48,036 nucleotides of DNA. Origin: RUG695 sp050943135 (GTDB lineage: Bacteria > Planctomycetota > Planctomycetia > Pirellulales > Thermoguttaceae). The notes under the pieces were generated by a model. That model had not been told where the DNA came from and made no database searches. It worked only from the letters and a program-made list of their open reading frames with translations. Of the stretch, positions 25,193-33,611 are shown piece by piece; position 1 is the stretch's first letter, and every line of letters begins with the position of its first letter. Position numbers and translations under genes: made by a program. The stretch lies in contig JBMNOP010000017.1 in NCBI GenBank assembly GCA_050943135.1, positions 1 to 48,036 of the forward strand, in the 5' to 3' direction.

Positions 25193-27256
25193 ATGAAAAA
25201 AATCGACGTTTTGGCGGTTTCTCTCAACCTGACTTCCCTCGATCTCAGCGGGAACCTGCACAAAATCCGCAAAACATTCGAATTTCTCCACGATCAAAAT
25301 CTCCCGGGATATCCCAATCCCAAAGCAAAATGCGTCGTGTTTCCGGAATTTCCTCTATCGGGACACGTTCACGATCTGTTTGCCGCTCCTTGGTTTCGCA
25401 AGCGCGTGGTTTCGGAAACGATGCGCCTTCTCCCCGAAACCCGTGGAATTACCGCGATATTTTCGCTTCCGTTGGAAATCAACGGGCGACTCCATCGAGC
25501 CGCACTGACAGCGGTTGATGGCGAGGCGATCGGATTTGTCTGTGACAAAGAGGTTCCGAAAAGCCTGGCGCGATGGTTTCTCCCATGGAAAGAAGGAGAG
25601 CAGGTAACCGTTTCCATCGAAGGAAAGGAGTATCCGGCCGGAGATATCTTCTTCGACATTTCCGGTGTCCTTCTCGGAGTTGCTTTTGACCCCTTCGGCA
25701 AAAAAGCCCTCCCCCCGGGGATTGATATTCTCGCCATTCCCGGAGCCGATCCGTTTGAGCTGGGAAGAGCCCCGCGGCGACGTGAGGCGCTGAAACGCCT
25801 TTCGGAACAACCCGGCCGTGCCGTTATTTTCGCCAATCCGACCGGAAACGAGGCCGGTCAAGTTATCTACGACGGAGAATCCGCTGTCGCCGAGTCGGGG
25901 CATTTTCTGGCCCTGGAACGTAGATTTTCTTATCTCGATGTTTCCCATCTGACCGCCACCGTCGACCTGGATCGGGTTCGGAGCGATCACGGGGATTCCC
26001 TTCCCCCCTCGCCACCGCCTGTCATCTACCGCGGAACATTCGACTGGGGGTGGTACGACGAACGCCGTTATCTCCCGTTGGACTTTTACCGCGAATCGGA
26101 GCCGGGTAAACTTCCCATGGAAGAATGGGAGAAATCGGGTGATCTTTCCTTCGAGGAATTCCCACGCGCCGTAGCAATTGGCCTTTACGATTACATGCGC
26201 AAAAGCAGGTCACGCGGTTTCGTCCTTTCGTTGAGCGGAGGAGCCGATTCGGCAAGTGTTGCGGCCTTGGTTTCCCTGATGGTATGGTTCGGATTCACCT
26301 CGTTGGGAAAGAAACGTTTTCTCGACAGCCTCTCCTACATTGACGGCATCGACAAACTGGCTTCACTTCCTCCGAGCAAGATTACCGCCGCAAAAACCGT
26401 TTCCTACCTCTTGACCACACTCTATCAGCAAACGGCCAACAACAGCCGAATCACACGGGATGCCGCCCGTGCCGTGGCCTGCGAAACAGGTTCGGTACAC
26501 CATGAGTTCGACATCGAGGGGCTTGTCCAGAATTATCTCAAACTGGGGGCCGAAGCGACAGGGCGTCCTTTGGACTGGAAGACCGACGACCTGGCCATGC
26601 AGAATGTTCAGGCTAGGGCTCGGGGGCCGGCCGCATGGCTCTTAGCCAATATCCGAGGAGCGCTCTTGTTGTCGCCCGGGAATCGAAGCGAGGCTGCCTG
26701 TGGCTACACCACGATGGACGGCGACACCTGCGGATCGATTTCCCCCATTGCGGGAATCAGTAAAGCCTATCTCCGTCGGTGGTTACATTGGCTCGAGACA
26801 ACCGGTCCGATCCTCTCTCCGTCCCTCTCTTCCGAAGACGGGCTCGGGGAAAAACCGTTTCGGGTCAACTTCCCCTCGATGAAACTGATCAATCGGCAGC
26901 AACCGACCGCCGAACTCCGTCCTCTCTCCGAAAAGCAGACCGATGAAGGGGATCTGATGCCCTACACGGTTCTTGATATCATCGAGCGCGGGATGACGAT
27001 TCACCGTCTTTTCGGCCCGGAGCTGCTGCATTTTGTTCAAGAGGAACTCAAAGAGCAACCTTCCCTGGTCGGCATTGAGAAAAATCAGCTCGAAACTTGG
27101 ATTTCCAAGTTCGAATCTCTTTTCTCGCAGGCCCAATGGAAACGGGGCCGCTTGGCTCCGGGATTCCACTTGGATGCCGAAGATCTCTCTCCGAATTACT
27201 ATCACCTCCCAATTCTTTCGGCCGGATTTCGGACCTGGGAAGAGAAAGTCTCTTAG
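25193..27256 (+). CDS. nadE: NAD+ synthetase with degenerate glutaminase domain
   Basis: From the ATG at 25193 (GGAGGAG ahead of it) the protein has 687 residues, the size of glutamine-dependent NadE. The C-terminal synthetase domain is intact: the ATP loop is LSLSGGADSASVAAL, and GYTTMDGDTCGSISPIAGISKAYLRRWL matches the deamido-NAD site. It amidates nicotinate adenine dinucleotide to NAD. The N-terminal nitrilase-fold domain keeps the catalytic Glu52 (VVFPEFPLSG) and a lysine near 119. The segment that should read G-x-E-I-C-E-D instead reads GVAFDPFG (162-169), so the glutaminase cysteine is missing, and the following N-P-S-A-S block is IPGAD. The protein probably uses free ammonia or a partner glutaminase. 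An upstream ATG at 25136 has no good ribosome binding site. Confidence 0.92.
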   Translation: MKKIDVLAVSLNLTSLDLSGNLHKIRKTFEFLHDQNLPGYPNPKAKCVVFPEFPLSGHVHDLFAAPWFRKRVVSETMRLLPETRGITAIFSLPLEINGRLHRAALTAVDGEAIGFVCDKEVPKSLARWFLPWKEGEQVTVSIEGKEYPAGDIFFDISGVLLGVAFDPFGKKALPPGIDILAIPGADPFELGRAPRRREALKRLSEQPGRAVIFANPTGNEAGQVIYDGESAVAESGHFLALERRFSYLDVSHLTATVDLDRVRSDHGDSLPPSPPPVIYRGTFDWGWYDERRYLPLDFYRESEPGKLPMEEWEKSGDLSFEEFPRAVAIGLYDYMRKSRSRGFVLSLSGGADSASVAALVSLMVWFGFTSLGKKRFLDSLSYIDGIDKLASLPPSKITAAKTVSYLLTTLYQQTANNSRITRDAARAVACETGSVHHEFDIEGLVQNYLKLGAEATGRPLDWKTDDLAMQNVQARARGPAAWLLANIRGALLLSPGNRSEAACGYTTMDGDTCGSISPIAGISKAYLRRWLHWLETTGPILSPSLSSEDGLGEKPFRVNFPSMKLINRQQPTAELRPLSEKQTDEGDLMPYTVLDIIERGMTIHRLFGPELLHFVQEELKEQPSLVGIEKNQLETWISKFESLFSQAQWKRGRLAPGFHLDAEDLSPNYYHLPILSAGFRTWEEKVS

Positions 27257-27325
27257 CAACCGAGTGCCCCCATCATAAACATTTGGATTACGAATTTTAT
27301 CTTGACGGTCACCCACTTTTTAATG

Positions 27326-27354
27326 TTCATTGTTTTAAAAAACTTTGGTATAGT
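27326..27354 (+). promoter_or_regulatory. possible promoter of the acyltransferase gene
   Basis: TTCATT (27326-27331), 17 bases and TATAGT (27349-27354) lie about 65 bases before the ATG in an AT-rich stretch. Confidence 0.35.
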
Positions 27355-27419
27355 AACGAGTGCACAAAAAATGGGTAATTCCGTCTTCACCGAACACGAA
27401 ATTTAAACGGGTATTCACT

Positions 27420-29684
27420 ATGGGAAAAGTCCTTGAATCCCTTCTGAAACCGCTGGTACGTGGTTTTCTGACCATCGTCTACAGGCCTCGGGTTATCGAC
27501 GCCGAAAAGATGCCTCGAAAAGGGGGGCTCCTTCTGGTCGCTAACCACGTATCGTTCCTCGATCCTCTCCTTATCTACTGTTATCAGAAACGTTTTCGGA
27601 GGAATATCCGTTTCATCTCGGACCAAGCCTTCCTTCCAAAAGGATTCGGCACTTGGGCCGCCAAAGCCACAAATTCGATTCTTTTCGAACCCGGAAATCC
27701 GCGCTCGGTCGTGAAGATGATCCGTGCCGTGCAAGAAGGTCTGCGCAATGGCGATGCCATTTGTATTTTTGCCGAAGGCGGACTTTCTCGCACCGGTCAA
27801 ATCAAAATGTTTGAACCGGGCTTGATGACCTTCCTCAAAAAAGGAAATGAAAACGTGCCCGTTCAGCCGGTCTTTATCGGGGGGCTCTGGGGCACCTGGT
27901 TCGGGCGCACGAAACCGATCTATAACAAAAAGACTCCCCAAAAACTTTTCCAGCGCCCGACGATCGCTTTCGGCGACCTGATCTATCAACCCCGTGACGC
28001 TTACCAGATATACCGTACCGTCGTAGAACTCGGTGTCGATGCAATGGACCCGGCCCGTTTTCCCCGCGACCGCCACTATCTGATTCCTCCGCGTCAGATG
28101 ATCCGCAATTTACGGGGGACTAACTGCTCACCGAAAATGATCGACTCAACCGGGGTGCGGGTGACATCTCGCCAACTCCTGTTGCGTATTCTGATCGCCC
28201 GACGGGTTTTCCACCGGATTTGCGGTCCGGAAGAGAAAAATATCGGTCTGCTATTGCCAACCTCAGTCGGCGGAGCCCTTGCCAACGCCGCCTTCTGCCT
28301 CGACCGGAGGATCCCCATCAATCTCAACTACACAATGTCGAACGAGATGCTCGACTACTGTTGTGAGCTCACGGGAATCAAACATATCTTGACGAGCGAG
28401 AAGTTCCTCGAAAGATTCCCCAAAATGAAACTCAAGGCTCAATGGATCTTGGCGGAAGATGCGCTCAGGCAGATCCCCCTATCGGCCAAGATTTTCGGGC
28501 TGCTCGATTCGTTTCTTCCCTCGCGGATTCTTGAGTGGAAGTTAGGCCTTACCAAGATCAAACCGAACGACCCGATGACCATCATCTTCACCTCGGGCTC
28601 CACGGGGCGGCCGAAAGGAGCGATGCTCTCTTTCAACAATATCGCTTCGAATGTTCATCAGTTCTATGAGTTGATTGCTCCCGAAAAAACCGAGCGAATG
28701 ATGGGGGTTCTTCCCTTCTTTCATTCCTTCGGTTACACAACCACGATTTGGTGTCCCCTGATGTGCCCGTTCGGGATGGCCTACCATTACAATCCTCTCG
28801 ATGCGCGCGTTATCGGCAAAATGGTAAGAGAAACAAAAGCAACGGTTTTGCCCGCCACGGCAACTTTCTTTCGCAATTATCTCAGGCGATGCCCCAAAGA
28901 AGATTTTGCCGACATGACGACAGCTGTCGCCGGCGCCGAAAAACTTCCGAACGACTTGGTAGAGGCCTGGAAAGAGAAATATGATCAAATCTTGGTCGAA
29001 GGTTTCGGCGCGACCGAGATCTCACCGGTTCTCTCAGCCAATCTGCCCCCCTGTCGCTTCCAAGATACGTTCCACAAATACTATCGTCTTGGATCGATCG
29101 GTAAGCCGTTGGCAGGAATCGCGGTACGTATCACCGATCCGGAAACCGGAGAGGAACTCCCGCTCGGCACGCCCGGAATGTTGGAAGTTAAAGGCCCGAC
29201 GGTTATGCTTGGTTACTACAAGGCACCGGAAAAGACGGCTGCGGCCATTCGTAACGGCTGGTATATTACAGGCGACATAGCCAGGATCGACGAAGACGGT
29301 TTCCTTTTCATTACCGGGCGTCTTTCGCGTATCTCCAAGATCGGGGGCGAAATGGTTCCACTGGTCCACATCGAAGAAGAGATCGAAAAAATTCTTCGTC
29401 TCCTCGATCCACAAGACAACGATAAAGATTTCACGCCGCGGGTCGCGGTTACCGCGGTGTCCGATTCGCGTAAAGGGGAGCGGTTGGTTGTATTCCTTGC
29501 GGACACCGTCCTCCCTCCGGGAGAAATTTGCGCCAAACTGATCGAAACGAACCTGCCGCCGATCTGGATTCCTTCGCCCAATGACTTCCATCCAATCGAT
29601 GTCATCCCGCTCCTGGGTTCCGGAAAACCGAATCTCAAAGAGATCCACGACAAGGCGATCGAACTTTACTCCGACCAAACGTAA
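27420..29684 (+). CDS. Aas-like bifunctional acyltransferase / acyl-ACP synthetase
   Basis: From the ATG at 27420 the protein has 754 residues and two enzymes in one chain. Residues about 15-200 are a PlsC-type acyltransferase: NHVSFLD (His43, Asp48) is the H-x4-D catalytic pair and FAEGGLSRTG the acceptor loop. Residues about 250-745 are an AMP-forming acyl-activating domain, with IIFTSGSTGRPKGAML as the phosphate loop, EGFGATEISPV as A5 and GWYITGDIARIDEDGFLFITGR as A7/A8. The arrangement matches Aas, which re-acylates lysophospholipids with fatty acid activated on acyl carrier protein at the inner membrane. E. coli Aas adds a flippase domain (LplT) elsewhere; none is seen here. The GTG at 27360 would add 20 residues without family support. 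Confidence 0.88.
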   Translation: MGKVLESLLKPLVRGFLTIVYRPRVIDAEKMPRKGGLLLVANHVSFLDPLLIYCYQKRFRRNIRFISDQAFLPKGFGTWAAKATNSILFEPGNPRSVVKMIRAVQEGLRNGDAICIFAEGGLSRTGQIKMFEPGLMTFLKKGNENVPVQPVFIGGLWGTWFGRTKPIYNKKTPQKLFQRPTIAFGDLIYQPRDAYQIYRTVVELGVDAMDPARFPRDRHYLIPPRQMIRNLRGTNCSPKMIDSTGVRVTSRQLLLRILIARRVFHRICGPEEKNIGLLLPTSVGGALANAAFCLDRRIPINLNYTMSNEMLDYCCELTGIKHILTSEKFLERFPKMKLKAQWILAEDALRQIPLSAKIFGLLDSFLPSRILEWKLGLTKIKPNDPMTIIFTSGSTGRPKGAMLSFNNIASNVHQFYELIAPEKTERMMGVLPFFHSFGYTTTIWCPLMCPFGMAYHYNPLDARVIGKMVRETKATVLPATATFFRNYLRRCPKEDFADMTTAVAGAEKLPNDLVEAWKEKYDQILVEGFGATEISPVLSANLPPCRFQDTFHKYYRLGSIGKPLAGIAVRITDPETGEELPLGTPGMLEVKGPTVMLGYYKAPEKTAAAIRNGWYITGDIARIDEDGFLFITGRLSRISKIGGEMVPLVHIEEEIEKILRLLDPQDNDKDFTPRVAVTAVSDSRKGERLVVFLADTVLPPGEICAKLIETNLPPIWIPSPNDFHPIDVIPLLGSGKPNLKEIHDKAIELYSDQT

Positions 29685-29746
29685 ACGGATGGCACCCGGT
29701 AACCACCGAACATGATTTTCTTTCCCGGTTACATTAACAACCTCTT

Positions 29747-29762
29747 GGGGAAGTACTTCCCC
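29747..29762. repeat. 16-bp perfect palindrome (possible operator)
   Basis: GGGGAAGTACTTCCCC is a perfect dyad. Its right half overlaps the -35 position of the TATAAT at 29780-29785, a usual site for a dimeric repressor. Confidence 0.5.
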
Positions 29763-29785
29763 GGATCGACGTTCTTCGTTATAAT
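29757..29785 (+). promoter_or_regulatory. promoter of the structured leader / acyl-CoA ligase
   Basis: A perfect TATAAT lies at 29780-29785. The -35 position (TTCCCC, 17-base spacer) is poor, so activation or an extended element may be needed. Confidence 0.45.
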
Positions 29786-29789
29786 GTGC

Positions 29790-29915
29790 CAAGTGCGATT
29801 TGTGCGCTCATCAGGTAGGGTACGCACCTGCCGGTCAGCTGCGGTCTTTGCAGCGCTTCTCCGGACGGCTCGTTGCCGGTACGCTGCGGCCGTATACCCC
29901 ATTAGCTCCTGATAA
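29790..29915 (+). ncRNA. candidate structured RNA leader of unknown class
   Basis: The RNA predicted from the TATAAT at 29780 has nested complementary segments: ATCAGG (29810-29815) with CCTGAT (29908-29913), GGGTA (29818-29822) with TACCC (29895-29899), and GCAGCG (29850-29855) with CGCTGC (29882-29887). A first hairpin AGTGCG/TGCGCT precedes them. GCAGC at 29850 can instead pair with the nearer GCTGC at 29838-29842, an alternative fold like a switch. It does not match SRP RNA, tmRNA, RNase P, 6S or any riboswitch I know. It lies 50 bases before the acyl-CoA ligase start. Confidence 0.35.
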
Positions 29916-29962
29916 AAGATTAAAATTGATGTGGCAAACCTGCGGTTTCTTTTGGAGTAGTT

Positions 29963-31603
29963 ATGCCGATTACAGATTTCTTAGCAAAAAATGCCCAACT
30001 TTATCCAGACGAAGTCTGCTTGCTTGAACTCAACCCGGAGCTCCAAGAACTCTCGCGTCGTGTCACCTGGAAAGAATACGAGCTGGTTGAACGTGCCGCC
30101 GCCCCCAACCGCCATCGGCGTGAGATCACCTGGCGCGCATTCGATGAGACAGCCAATCAATTTGCCAACCTCCTTCTCTCTCGTGGTATCGGAAAAGGGG
30201 ACAAGGTGGCCATTCTTTTGATGAATTCTCTGGAATGGCTTCCGATCTATTTCGGGATTCTCCGAACCGGTGCGGTTGCGGTTCCGATGAACTATCGTTA
30301 TACCGCCGACGAAATCAAATACTGCCTGGAACTTTCCGAATCAAGCGTTTTAATTTTCGGCCCTGAATTTATCGGTCGTATCGAAGCGATCTGTGATTCG
30401 ATCCCCCGAGTCCGAATCAAGTTCTTCGTAGGAGATTCCTGCCCCACCTTTGCCGAAAGCTGTGAACGATCTATGATCCGCTGCCTGGCGACCAATCCGA
30501 ACATCCCGCTGACTGATGAGGACGATGCCGCCATCTACTTCTCGTCGGGGACGACCGGGTTCCCGAAAGCGATCCTGCATAAGCACAAGAGCCTTACTTG
30601 GTCGTGCAAGGTCGAGCAAAATCACCACGGACAAAATCGAAGCGACTGCTTCCTCTGCATTCCTCCCCTTTATCATACCGGTGCGAAAATGCATTGGTTC
30701 GGCAGTCTTCTTTCCGGGAGCAAAGCAGTCCTCCTGCGTGGTGTCAAACCACGTTGGATTATCCAGGCAGTTTCCGAAGAACAATGTACGATCGTCTGGC
30801 TTCTGGTCCCCTGGGCTCAAGATATTCTCGACGCAATTGATCGGGGTGAAATCAATCTCGATGAATACAAACTCGATCAATGGCGACTGATGCACATCGG
30901 TGCACAACCGGTTCCTCCGAGCCTTATCCGCCGCTGGAAAGAAAAATTTCCGCATCACCAGTACGACACTAACTACGGTCTGAGCGAATCGATCGGTCCG
31001 GGTTGTGTTCATCTGGGGGTCGAAAACATCCACAAGGTCGGTGCGATCGGAATTCCCGGATACGGCTGGGAAACCAGGATCGTCGATGAAAACGGCAACG
31101 ATACCCCACAGGGAAAAGTCGGCGAACTGATCGTCAAGGGCCCCGGTCTGATGACCTGTTATTACCGAGACGAAGCGGCAACCAATGCCTCACTCAAAGA
31201 TGGTTGGCTCTATACGGGAGACATGGCACAACAAGACGAAGATGGGTTTATTTTCCTCGTTGACCGCAAAAAGGATGTTATCATCACCGGAGGGGAAAAC
31301 CTGTATCCGGTTCAGATCGAAAACTTCATTCGTACCCACGACGCGGTCAAAGATGTTGCGGTCATCGGCCTTCCCCACAAACGTCTCGGCGAAATTGCCG
31401 GGGCAATCGTCGAATTGAAAGAGGGCGCCACACTGACCGAAGAAGAACTGAACAAATTCTGCGAAGAGCTTCCTCGGTACAAGCGCCCACGAAAAATCAT
31501 CTTTGCCGAAATCCCGCGTAACCCGACCGGAAAAATCGAAAAACCGGTTCTCCGACAGCGGTACTGTGGCAAGAGTGTTGTGAAAACCCAAATCGAAAAG
31601 TAA
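29963..31603 (+). CDS. AMP-forming acyl-CoA ligase
   Basis: This 546-residue cytoplasmic enzyme activates a carboxylic acid with ATP and joins it to CoA. The adenylate-forming motifs are in order: AAIYFSSGTTGFPKAILHKHKS (A3), YDTNYGLSESIGPG (A5), GWLYTGDMAQQDEDGFIFLVDRKKDVIITGGENLYP (A7/A8) and the A10 lysine in NPTGKIEKPVLR. The substrate class is probably medium- or long-chain fatty acids. A short insertion near residues 30-52 (LQELSRRVTWKEYELVERAAAPN) is unusual for the family. GGAG lies upstream of the ATG. The gene follows the Aas-like gene but has its own promoter and a structured leader, so it is probably regulated separately. Confidence 0.88.
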   Translation: MPITDFLAKNAQLYPDEVCLLELNPELQELSRRVTWKEYELVERAAAPNRHRREITWRAFDETANQFANLLLSRGIGKGDKVAILLMNSLEWLPIYFGILRTGAVAVPMNYRYTADEIKYCLELSESSVLIFGPEFIGRIEAICDSIPRVRIKFFVGDSCPTFAESCERSMIRCLATNPNIPLTDEDDAAIYFSSGTTGFPKAILHKHKSLTWSCKVEQNHHGQNRSDCFLCIPPLYHTGAKMHWFGSLLSGSKAVLLRGVKPRWIIQAVSEEQCTIVWLLVPWAQDILDAIDRGEINLDEYKLDQWRLMHIGAQPVPPSLIRRWKEKFPHHQYDTNYGLSESIGPGCVHLGVENIHKVGAIGIPGYGWETRIVDENGNDTPQGKVGELIVKGPGLMTCYYRDEAATNASLKDGWLYTGDMAQQDEDGFIFLVDRKKDVIITGGENLYPVQIENFIRTHDAVKDVAVIGLPHKRLGEIAGAIVELKEGATLTEEELNKFCEELPRYKRPRKIIFAEIPRNPTGKIEKPVLRQRYCGKSVVKTQIEK

Positions 31604-31691
31604 GCCTATCGTCTCCCCGACAGGCAGATCGACGCAAGAATCATGCCGACCTGCGGACATTTTAAACACGAAATACTTAAAGGAGCGTTTC

Positions 31692-32801
31692 ATGGCAAAG
31701 AAAGCTGCGAGTACGAGCCCCTCTAAAAAAGCCAAGTCGACGAAAATCGAACAGATTGTCAATGACAATCCCGATCTGAAAATGGCCATCGACCAGATCG
31801 AAAAACAATTTGGTCAAGGTTCGATCATGGCCTTGGGAACCGAGAACAGCCCAAAACTGGATGGGATTTCGACCGGTTCGCTTTCTCTCGATATCGCCCT
31901 TGGCGGTCGGGGAATTCCGAAGGGAAGGATCGTCGAGATCTTCGGTCCCGAGTCAAGCGGTAAGACGACCCTCACTCTCCATGTGGTGGCAGAGGCACAG
32001 AAATCCGGCGGGATTGCGGCATTCATCGATGCTGAACATGCACTTGATCCGAGCTGGGCTAAACGTCTCGGGGTCGATCTTGAAGCGCTCCTTGTCAGCC
32101 AGCCGTCGAGCGGCGAAGAAGCGATGCGCATCGCTGAAATGCTCGTAAAAACAAACGCGGTCGATATTATCGTTATCGACTCGGTGGCCGCGCTTGTTCC
32201 GGAAAAGGAATTGCAGGGGGAAATCGGCGACTCCCACGTTGGCCTTCAAGCCCGTCTGATGAGTCAGGCGATGCGAAAACTGACCGGAGCGATTTCGAAG
32301 AGCAAAACGGTGGTCGTCTTTATCAATCAGATTCGTGAGAAGGTCGGCGTGATGTTCGGCAATCCTGAAACGACACCGGGTGGCCGGGCGCTGAAATTCT
32401 ATTCCTCCTGCCGCATCGATGTCCGTCGTGTTGCACAGATCAAAGACGGCGAAAACGTTATCGGGCAGCGAGTCCGTGCCAAGGTGGTGAAGAACAAGGT
32501 CGCCCCTCCCTTCAAGTCGGCCGAGTTCGATATGCTTTATGCAACCGGAATCAGCTACGAGGGCGACGTCCTTGACATGGCGATCGACAAGAAGCTGATC
32601 ATCAAGTCCGGCGCATGGTTCCGTTATGGGACGGCGCAACTGGCCCAGGGTCGCGAAAAGGCCCGGCAGTATCTTGTCGACAACCCCGAATTTACGAAAG
32701 AACTTGCCAACCAGATTTTTTCCATGGGATTCGACTCAGATGATTCCGCTTCGGAACCAACAGAAGCCGAGGAACCCGAAGGGGAAGAAAACGATTTCTG
32801 A
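31692..32801 (+). CDS. recA: recombinase RecA
   Basis: This 369-residue protein forms filaments on single-stranded DNA, drives homologous strand exchange and triggers self-cleavage of LexA/UmuD-type proteins. The ATP loop is GPESSGKTT, followed by FIDAEHALDP, the Walker B IIVIDSVAALVP, and the DNA-binding loops MRKLTGAISKSKTVVVFINQIREKVGVMFGNPETTPGGRALKFY. The C-terminus ends in a typical acidic tail (EPTEAEEPEGEENDF). The N-terminus has a longer basic, Ser/Lys-rich lead (AKKAASTSPSKKAKSTK) than E. coli RecA. AAAGGAG precedes the ATG. I see no obvious damage-response box in the 88-base gap upstream; the planctomycete consensus is not one I can recognise with confidence. No recX follows. Confidence 0.97.
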   Translation: MAKKAASTSPSKKAKSTKIEQIVNDNPDLKMAIDQIEKQFGQGSIMALGTENSPKLDGISTGSLSLDIALGGRGIPKGRIVEIFGPESSGKTTLTLHVVAEAQKSGGIAAFIDAEHALDPSWAKRLGVDLEALLVSQPSSGEEAMRIAEMLVKTNAVDIIVIDSVAALVPEKELQGEIGDSHVGLQARLMSQAMRKLTGAISKSKTVVVFINQIREKVGVMFGNPETTPGGRALKFYSSCRIDVRRVAQIKDGENVIGQRVRAKVVKNKVAPPFKSAEFDMLYATGISYEGDVLDMAIDKKLIIKSGAWFRYGTAQLAQGREKARQYLVDNPEFTKELANQIFSMGFDSDDSASEPTEAEEPEGEENDF

Positions 32802-32842
32802 TGTAACACCGGCGGAAGCGAAACAACACCCCAACGCCTTAG

Positions 32843-32872
32843 AAAAGGCGACCTTGCAAGGTCGCCTTTTTT
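32843..32872. terminator. bidirectional terminator between recA and purN
   Basis: A 28-bp perfect palindrome (32843-32870, AAAAGGCGACCTTG and its complement) ends in six T on the plus strand and starts with four A for the minus strand. It serves the converging recA and purN genes. Confidence 0.9.
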
Positions 32873-32906
32873 CTTCCCGAACTCTTTCGGATGGGGGGCG
32901 TTCGAT

Positions 32907-33539
32907 CTAATCTTTGCTGATCGAAACACGACGACCGTCGACCGAGACACGGCCTTCGGCTAACAGCTGGATCGCCTCGGGATAAGCGATACATTCGGCC
33001 TCGTAGAAAACACGGTCGTTGAGTGTTTCGGCGGTATCGTTATCGAGGACGGGAACCGTCTTCTGGAGAATCACCGGACCATTGTCGTAATCACTATTCA
33101 CAAAGTGAACGGTACACCCGCTCACCTTTACCCCATAATCGAGCGCGGCCTCATGGACACGATGTCCATAGAATCCTTTCCCGCAGAACGAGGGGATCAA
33201 TGAAGGATGAATATTGACGACTTTGTTATTGAACGATTGCGGAATCGGGAGCAACTGAAGGTATCCGGCCATAATCACGTATTCCACCCCGGCTTTGGTA
33301 CATCGGTCAAAGACAGCACGGCTGAACTCTTCGGCCGTTTCGTATCCCGTTCGCTCGATAATCTCGATCGGAATCAGGGCCTTTTCGGCATATTGGAGTC
33401 CTTTGGCCCGAGAAGTGCTCGCGATGACCACGCGGATATCGGCGTCAAGTTCTCCCGCATTAATCTTATCAATCAGGTTTTTCAGGGATCGACCCGTTCC
33501 CGAAATCAGAACCGCAATCGGCAGTTTGGCAACCGACAT
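32907..33539 (-). CDS. purN: phosphoribosylglycinamide formyltransferase
   Basis: This 210-residue enzyme adds the first formyl group in purine synthesis, from 10-formyl-THF to GAR. Signatures: VLISGTGRSLKNLID (phosphate loop), MAGYLQLLP, the catalytic NIHPSLIPSF (Asn, His) and SDYDNGPVILQ (catalytic Asp). The length is normal. GSLKNL differs from the common G-S-N-L-Q-A but is seen in the family. It lies downstream of ileS beyond a weak terminator, and converges on recA. The 5-formyl-THF cyclo-ligase nearby feeds the same one-carbon pool. Confidence 0.94.
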   Translation of the reverse strand: MSVAKLPIAVLISGTGRSLKNLIDKINAGELDADIRVVIASTSRAKGLQYAEKALIPIEIIERTGYETAEEFSRAVFDRCTKAGVEYVIMAGYLQLLPIPQSFNNKVVNIHPSLIPSFCGKGFYGHRVHEAALDYGVKVSGCTVHFVNSDYDNGPVILQKTVPVLDNDTAETLNDRVFYEAECIAYPEAIQLLAEGRVSVDGRRVSISKD

Positions 33540-33567
33540 GAGAAACTCCTTAATTCTTTGTTATGCT

Positions 33568-33590
33568 TTAAAAATGGCGGGCTGACCGCC
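33568..33590 (-). terminator. possible terminator of ileS
   Basis: On the minus strand GGCGG (33590-33586) and CCGCC (33580-33576) form a 5-bp stem with a 5-base loop, followed by ATTTTTAAA. Confidence 0.5.
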
Positions 33591-33611
33591 GTCGACCCGG
33601 CACAAAAACGA

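Noticed and set aside
29936..29954. AAACC-TGC-GGTTT hairpin with TTTT as a terminator of the leader RNA
   Set aside because: The stem is five or six base pairs with a 3-base loop and it merges with the ribosome binding site of the ligase. It is too weak to call.
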